64,000 nt of DNA from Cephalotus follicularis (lineage: Eukaryota > Streptophyta > Magnoliopsida > Oxalidales > Cephalotaceae): assembly GCA_001972305.1 (NCBI GenBank), contig BDDD01003326.1, positions 42,773 through 106,772 on the forward strand, read 5' to 3'. This document shows, piece after piece, positions 58,226 to 64,000 of the stretch. A program made the translations under genes and the position numbers. Numbering within the stretch: position 1 is the stretch's first letter; each line of letters opens with the position of its first letter. A model generated the notes under the pieces. It saw only the letters and a list, made by a program, of their open reading frames with translations, was not told the origin of the DNA and searched no databases.

Positions 58226-58641
58226 TGTTGGAAGCATTACAAAGGGATGTGATGATTTAGGTCATAGGTGCTAGTTTGGGCAAATTTTAAATTTTAAATT
58301 TTAAAGTTCCCAATCAATGGAACTAACTAAACATCTATGTCCATAATACATTACAATAGGCCTAGGATCACTAATCGGGCATCCAATTGAACCAATCACA
58401 CAAATTGAGCAATGTATAGTCACGGGTTTAGCATGCATTAAACAAGGAATTCATCAAAAATTCAAACTAGGGTTTGCAAGCATACCCGTGACTTCCATTC
58501 CAAGGAAGCACAAGATTTCGGCCATAAGGAGCACAAAAAAACACCAACACATAAAATGCTAGGGTTTCCTCCTAGGAACCCTAGCTTGGCCGAAACACTA
58601 GGATGAAGAAAACATATAAATAAATGATGAAGGAAGAAACT
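58226..58641 (-). mobile_element. Copia-4 LTR, partial
   Basis: TGTTGGAAGC at 58226 is the LTR end next to the primer-binding site. 416 bp remain before the G5 LTR begins; its start lies beyond G5, outside the window. No gene. Confidence 0.7.
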
Positions 58642-58814
58642 TGTAACGCCCGGTATTTTCCTAATTGTAATATTTCATTTTAAGATGTAATCTTAAACTT
58701 GAATTAATGATAATGTTGGAGATTTCAACCTCAAAGATGTTTCCAAACCCTAAATATTGCTTGGGGAAAGAATTGTGTGTGTTAAGCTAGGAAACGACGC
58801 TGTTTTGAGGTAAA

Positions 58815-58965
58815 CGCATCGATGTCTTTGGAAATACGTCGACGCCTATGGAACCGATATACACGTGAATGCATGCACATGCACGTCGATGTAGGGTGAA
58901 GTCATCGACACCTTCTGGTGAAAGAGGAAAAGACATCAACGCCTAAGGAAAGACGTCGATGCCTT
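58815..58965. repeat. GACGTCGACGCC motif cluster 1 in G5 LTR
   Basis: Two pairs at about 58815-58850 and 58930-58965 and a single decayed site near 58885. Confidence 0.85.
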
Positions 58966-59727
58966 TGTAAAGAACATCTGTAACGATTAACACTGACAGA
59001 GTAACATGCAATGGGTGATCTTTGAGGCATCATCCAGACGCCTTGAGGCACGGGTAGGAGACGTTTTGATCATGCACAATGGCCTCCTGACCTGCATGAC
59101 TAAATAAGGGTGAATTAGGTAACAAGTGTTACCATGCATGGAACCTGCAAAAGAAAAGAGGAGAAGAAAACAAAAGGAAGGGCAGAGTTCTGGGAAAGAG
59201 GGGGAGAGCACGGGAGTACTCATTGAATACAAGGAGAAAGAGGATGGTGAAGCCACCTGCATAAGAACAACCCTCCCCACCTCTCTCTCTCATTTCAAAC
59301 ACTAAAGGAAAGAAAGAAAAGAAAACCAGTGAGTGTTAGGAAGAGAGAGCCACCATTGTTGAGCTTGATTGGAGCTAGAGACTTGGAGCTCGTGGGTAGC
59401 AGTTGCTAAGAGGATCTTGGAGCTGCTGGGGCCAGAACCCGGGAACTCAAAGAGGAGGACTTTCCAGTTCCTAACTTGGAACAACATGGTAGGGGAAAGT
59501 GATAATCTTATACATGCATTTTGGGTTTTAGGTTAATGAATACCATTGATGATTTGCATGTTAATGGGTGAATTGTGATTCTGGACTTGTTGTGATGGCT
59601 AATGTAATGTACGGAGTGAACATGCATGTGCAAATTACACGGATATGTGAATTGGTTTATGTATGGATGATTTTGATGATGGCTTGCTGTGTTAAAACTA
59701 TGGAGAAAACATTCTGGGTTGGATAAA

Positions 59728-60150
59728 CGTCGACGTCTACCTGAAGACGTCGATGTCTTCGTGTTCGTATGAAAAAGACATCGATGTTTGAATAAAAGCA
59801 TCGACGCCTTTTCTGGGTAATCATAGAACTGTATTGTTTACGGCAGATGGAAATTTAGCCACTTGGGATTACATGTTTGGTTACGAATTAACGTTCTGGT
59901 TACCTACTCTGATAATCAGTAGCTTTTCTTACGCCTTGAGAGGTTAAGTCTCGCTTATATGAGGATTTAGGGGCTGGATTCTTCCCTCCAGAATCCAGAC
60001 TCGCGAACCGATACCTTCTGGTATCATAAAGACATCGATGTCTTTAGAAAGGCATCGATGTCTTTGATCCAAAAATGCCTGTGAATAACTATACATCGGA
60101 TCGACGCCTTAGGGTAAAGACGTCGACGCCTTAGGGATAAACATCGACGC
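59728..60150. repeat. GACGTCGACGTC motif clusters 2 and 3 in G5 LTR
   Basis: Pairs at 59728-59760 and 59775-59812, 60028-60065 and 60096-60150. AAAGACATCGATGTCTTT at 60028-60045 is a perfect 18-bp palindrome; a one-mismatch copy follows at 60048-60065. Confidence 0.9.
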
Positions 60151-60325
60151 CTATCTCCCTGTTTAATGGAATTTCAATCGAATGGGACCCGCTAGACCAG
60201 AAACGACTCTAGAAACGATCTTAGATGCATTCTGAGCATATGTTTTCATTATTATTGTAAATTTCATTATGGTTGATTACTAAAAAGTGTTAACCAAAAG
60301 CTTACATCATTTTTATAATCATTAT

Positions 60326-60558
60326 TGTGCGAAAATCTATATTTGTCAACTTATGAATATATATATTTTCGAAATGACTGGGGAAAGGATTTTCCAATGA
60401 CGGAGAAACGTTTTAAAGGATTGATTATGCAATCAAATGTACTGTGCGAAAATGTATATTTGTCAACATATGAATTTATGTATTTTCGAAATGATTGGGG
60501 AAGTATTTCCAAAGACGAAGAAATGATTTAAAAGATTGATTATAAAATCAAATATATT
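60326..60558. repeat. 117-bp tandem duplication in G5 LTR
   Basis: Copies starting at 60326 and 60443 ('tgtgcgaaaat.tatatttg'). Confidence 0.9.
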
Positions 60559-61069
60559 GTTTTAAGTTTTATAACTTATCACGACTTGTGAACGGAGTAA
60601 TATATTTTGAACAAATATATTTGATCAAGTAATTATATTTTATTGCTTGACTTGTACTGTGCAATGCTTGTGCCTGTTGATTATTAGCCGTTGTGCTAAT
60701 AACTTGTTGATTACTTAGCCACTGCGCTAGTAACTTGCTGTTGGCTTAGCCACCGTGGTAAACAACATACGGAGGACTTGCCCCAAAACCGTTCACAAAC
60801 GGGGATGGGGTAAGAGTGCATGACGTTGGGGCCAGGAGGTGGCGACGGTTATGATGAATGGTTTGTCTGGTTCCTTTTCGGAACATTTTGCTACTTGTGT
60901 TGATATACCGTTTGAGGTTATACTTGTACTGTGAACATGCATATATATTTTTATATGTATATACGGAGATAAAGTTATTGTGAAAATTACATGTCATACT
61001 GCATCATAATGCATTCATTCATGATACTCATTGTCATATGAATCGAACTGTATTTATAAGTTTATTGAC

Positions 61070-61094
61070 TTAGCCGAGTGAGGACAAAGACTAA
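61070..61094 (+). promoter_or_regulatory. Family-II hairpin TTAGCC-N13-GACTAA, copy in G5 LTR
   Basis: Same position and 13-base loop as other copies, one mismatch in the stem. About 390 bp from the LTR 3' end. Confidence 0.62.
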
Positions 61095-61485
61095 CCCCCT
61101 ACTGTAACAGATTGATGGAGTGGGTTTGATATGGAGCATGCAAGGAGACCTAAGGAGAAGACTAAGCTATTTCTCTTATTTCTTGTACTGAATAATAAAC
61201 AATGACTATGTAATCGGATTATTGTAACATGATTTATTTTATCTCGTACTGTATTTTCACGCTCCGTTTTGGGGCGATCGACAATGATGTTGGGTTTTAT
61301 ATAAACTTGTTGGGCATCATGTAGTATGGGATGCGTGATGCATGTTTAAATTCAGTTTTTACATGAATGCTTCCGCTAACGAGAAATTTATTTATTGGTA
61401 AATTTGCATAAGCTTGATATTATATAGTGTTGATTGCCTGACCGCTTTAATGTTGACCTCTTGGGAAAAACGGGGTGTGACAACG

Positions 61486-61497
61486 TGGTATCAGAGC
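61486..61497 (+). promoter_or_regulatory. Primer-binding site of G5
   Basis: TGGTATCAGAGC three bases after the LTR end. Confidence 0.92.
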
Positions 61498-61589
61498 ATA
61501 TTCCAAATATACTTAGCTTGGATAAGTTTCTCGGCAATTAATGTAACGTTTCCTGATGATTCTCTAATTCATTCCTTATAGGAAACAAT

Positions 61590-62234
61590 ATGGACAGAAG
61601 AGGAAGAGCTAAGGCTGTTGAAGGGAGTGCTCCTCAGGGAACAAATGATGGGAGAGATCCACTGGATCGAATGGCTGACTACTTTCAACAGCAGATGGCT
61701 GTGGATGCGGCCAACATAGAAGACCTACGGCGATGGTACATAGATCGTGTAAATGACCATTTCCATCAACATATGGTTGCTAATACAGCGCGCCTGGAAG
61801 AGATGCGGCAGCTGTGTATTGAAACCCAACAAGTTAAGGGGACTAGACCATCTCCGTCAGAATGGCATGATGGTGACTCTTCAACCAAGTCATCAATGAA
61901 TAGTTCTCAGCAAACAGCCGCCCAAGGGACTCCTAGTCCAGGGAGTAAGATGAAGTCGGGAAGTTGCTTCCATTGTGGCCGCAAGAGCCATCAACCGGAG
62001 GATTGCTGGTGGAAAAATAAGTTATGCATGAAGTGTGGAGCCCCTGACCATTTACGGAAGGATTGTCCGACGAGACAAGGAACAGCACCTATTGGACCTA
62101 TGGGTAATATCGGTGTGGCACCTGGACCTTCGCAGCAGGGAGGCAAGGGCAAGGGCACCATGGGAGGTAAGATTTTTGCTCTTACTTGTATCATACTTGA
62201 TCATAATGCCTTTGATTGGTTAACCATATTATAG
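61590..62234 (+). pseudogene. gag: G5 gag lacking the capsid domain
   Basis: 214-codon frame starting MDRRGRAKAVEG. Residues about 28-75 contain two related helical segments, DRMADYFQQQMAVDAANIEDLRR and DRVNDHFHQHMVANTARLEEMRQ, like the single segment at the start of G2 gag. The capsid domain (about 200 residues in G2) is absent. Two perfect zinc knuckles follow, CFHCGRKSHQPEDC and CMKCGAPDHLRKDC. After GGKIFALT the frame leaves the family's protease sequence and soon stops. It is either a deleted copy or a shortened gag of a non-autonomous family. Confidence 0.85.
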
Positions 62235-62312
62235 CCATAGTTAAGTGGATGTTAAGTTGGACGTTTGGGGCCAACTAATGAGTAAGGGAATGTTGATTCT
62301 TATTACCATATT
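62235..62312 (+). other. G5 internal sequence after gag
   Basis: Short non-coding stretch before the S3 LTR. ATATT (62308-62312) would be the left target-site duplication of S3; its partner is outside the window. Confidence 0.55.
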
Positions 62313-64000
62313 TGTAATACCCTGCTCATTTGTAAATGTATATTACGGACCTTTTTTGTGTGTTTTCGGGCTTTTTAATTTTGTTGATTTTAAAAGTCCG
62401 GTTGCCCTATGTTTTGGGCTTATGTGATTTGGGCTGACTGATACCAGTCCGAAATTTGGGTATGTTATGCTATGTTGGGTTTGTGTTTTATTTATTTTAT
62501 TAAAAGCCAAAATTATTTTATTAAAAACAAATTATTTATCTTTTATTTTAAAATCCCTTAATTCATTTTTTTATCAATTCCTTATTTTCCTTTTTCCTTA
62601 TTTCCTTATTTTCTTCCTTTTTCTTTTCTTTCCTATTTCTTCTTCTTTCCAATTCTTCCCTCCTTTCCCCCGAAGCCTTTCTTCTCCCTCATTAATTCTA
62701 CTCGTTTTCAATATTGTTTTCCATTTCTAATCCCCTGAAATCCTCCCTTCTTCCCTTTACAGCAGATTTTTGTCCCCTTTTTCCTTTTGTGAGTGTCATT
62801 GTCTTTTTATATCTTCCTCCATCTTCTATGCAAATGTCACTGCCGATTCTGCCTTGTGAGTGTGTGTCAATCTGCTGTGGATTCGTTCTTCAAAGTTGAA
62901 GAGGTAATCTTAATCTTCCTTTGTCTTCAAGTTGAATTCCTTGGTTTGTTAAGCATGTTAAGCATGCCTTTGTTTTGTTTTCTTTGTCCTCTGTTTTGTT
63001 CGCAGCCGGGTAACAATTGCTGTTGTGTTCTTGCTGTGTTTTCGTGTTCTGAGTAATCTCTACAGGTTGGTAATCTTACTGTTATGGTTTCTTCTGCCTT
63101 GTTTTGTTTTCGGTTTTGTGTTCTTGGTGTCCTTGGGTCTTGATTCCTGCCTGAATGTGTTGTCATTGTGTTAATGAGACTGTCAATACATTTTATACAC
63201 ATAGTTATGTCATAAACTGGTTTTATAACATCTGTAGTTAATAAGGGACAGAATCTGGACACACATGTATGCATGCCTTCTTGTTTTCTCTTGGAAGTTA
63301 AACCACTGTCCAACTGTTTCTATGTCGATTATGTGTTTTTACGTCACCTAAAAGTCATACATGATCATATGTTTATGTCCTTGTGTCACTGGATTAATGT
63401 TGTAATCGTTTAAACTATTTTCTGCATCAAATTGTCAAAGTTCCTACTGTTCTGTCGTCCAGAACAGCCGGCTATTCCTGTGGACAGTCGGCTGGATTGG
63501 ATGAGCAGCCGACTGCCATATGAACACAGTCGACTGTCTTAGGTTGAGTAGTCGACTGGATATATGAACCAGTCAACTGTCTGCATGCTGGTTTGAGTAG
63601 TCGACTGGCCCTTGTGATTAGTCGACTGCCAAGTTTCCCCAGTCGGCCGGTGCTCTGTATTAGTCGACTGTTTTGCCCAGAAATGTATTGTTTCAACTGT
63701 TTTGATCCGTTTGTTTCTCGAATCGATCCGGGTCTTTTCCAAACACTGTTAAGAGTCTGTTTAATGTTTCTGGTGTGTCTTAGACTCTTATACGTATGAT
63801 TTTGGATGCCTTTTAGATTATTGTGCTTCAAGTGGAATTCGTTTGAATCGTCTATCCGTAAGTACTTTGTGAACGCATAAGGTACGGATTTTATGTTCCT
63901 TGGCTATCTGATATATCGAACTGAAAACAGTTTTCCTATGCTTCTTCGTTTATGAAATTGATAATGTTTTGACATGTTTTGAAAATAAAGTTGGTTTGAC
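62313..64000 (+). mobile_element. S3: family-I LTR, 5' part, running off the window
   Basis: Starts TGTAATACCCTGCTCATTTG and follows S2 (30034-31734) closely to the right edge, including the T/C-rich 62560-62800 stretch and the GTCGAC cluster. Whether it is a solo LTR or the 5' LTR of a longer element cannot be seen. No gene. Confidence 0.88.
63462..63672. repeat. CAGTCGACTG palindrome cluster in S3
   Basis: About ten sites at the positions equivalent to the S2 cluster, including CAGTCGACTG, TAGTCGACTG and CAGTCGGCCG. Confidence 0.88.

Larger units (their letters stand above)
58642..61482 (+). mobile_element. G5 5' LTR (family II)
   Basis: 2841 bp from TGTAACGCCCGG to CGGGGTGTGACA, followed by a primer-binding site. 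Contains three GTCGAC-type clusters, a 117-bp tandem duplication, short 'cttagccactg..ctagtaacttg' repeats at 60683-60750 and the family-II hairpin with one mismatch. No gene. The candidate left duplication is AAACT (58637-58641), the right one lying outside. Confidence 0.9.

Overview
The window is nuclear DNA from a plant and consists essentially wholly of nested LTR retrotransposons. No host gene, rRNA or tRNA gene was recognised. The plant origin is inferred from Ty3/gypsy chromovirus-type and Ty1/copia polyproteins, primer-binding sites of the TGGTATCAGAGC type (initiator tRNA-Met, typical of plant elements), LTRs of 2-4 kb, 5-bp target-site duplications (TSDs) and CT-rich microsatellites. 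The species cannot be told from the sequence.

Layout. 1-3334: internal leader and 5' LTR of a minus-strand gypsy-like element (G0) that runs off the left edge. It is inserted in the leader of Copia-1 (+). Copia-1 runs 3335-6791, is split by a complete minus-strand chromovirus G1 (6792-16819, TSD GAAGA/GAATA), and resumes at 16820 up to a 3' LTR starting at 18048. That LTR region holds a solo LTR S1 (19584-22141, TSD ATGTG). 22917-25726: minus-strand Copia-2, broken by LTR A (25727-28129), itself followed by a truncated LTR B (28130-29559). Minus-strand Copia-3 occurs in three pieces (29560-30033, 41953-44943, 53911-54220). The first gap is a solo LTR S2 (30034-41947, TSD ATTGC), which itself contains the gypsy element G2 (31735-40934, TSD ATTCG). 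The second gap is a non-autonomous large-LTR element, LARD-like (44944-53905, TSD ACCAT). 54221-57377: deleted gypsy G4, ending at a single N (57378) where the sequence changes abruptly. 57379-58641: leader and partial LTR of minus-strand Copia-4. 58642-62312: gypsy G5 (+) with a capsid-less gag, interrupted by the 5' part of another family-I LTR, S3 (62313 to the right edge).

Every coding region is a relic with stops, frameshifts or deletions, so nothing here looks able to move by itself. In G1 most nonsense changes look like CAG to TAG or CGA to TGA, as expected from deamination of methylated CHG and CG sites.

The most interesting signals are non-coding. (1) A domain of about 250 bp in the family-I LTRs (G1, S2, LARD) has several stem-loops, one with a compensatory pair change at constant loop length. 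(2) The family-II LTRs (G2, S1, B, G5) share a TTAGCC-N13-GGCTAA hairpin at a fixed distance from the LTR end. (3) Most LTRs carry clusters of palindromes built on GTCGAC, either CAGTCGACTG or AAAGACGTCGACGTCTTT-like. These may be the least described structures in the window.
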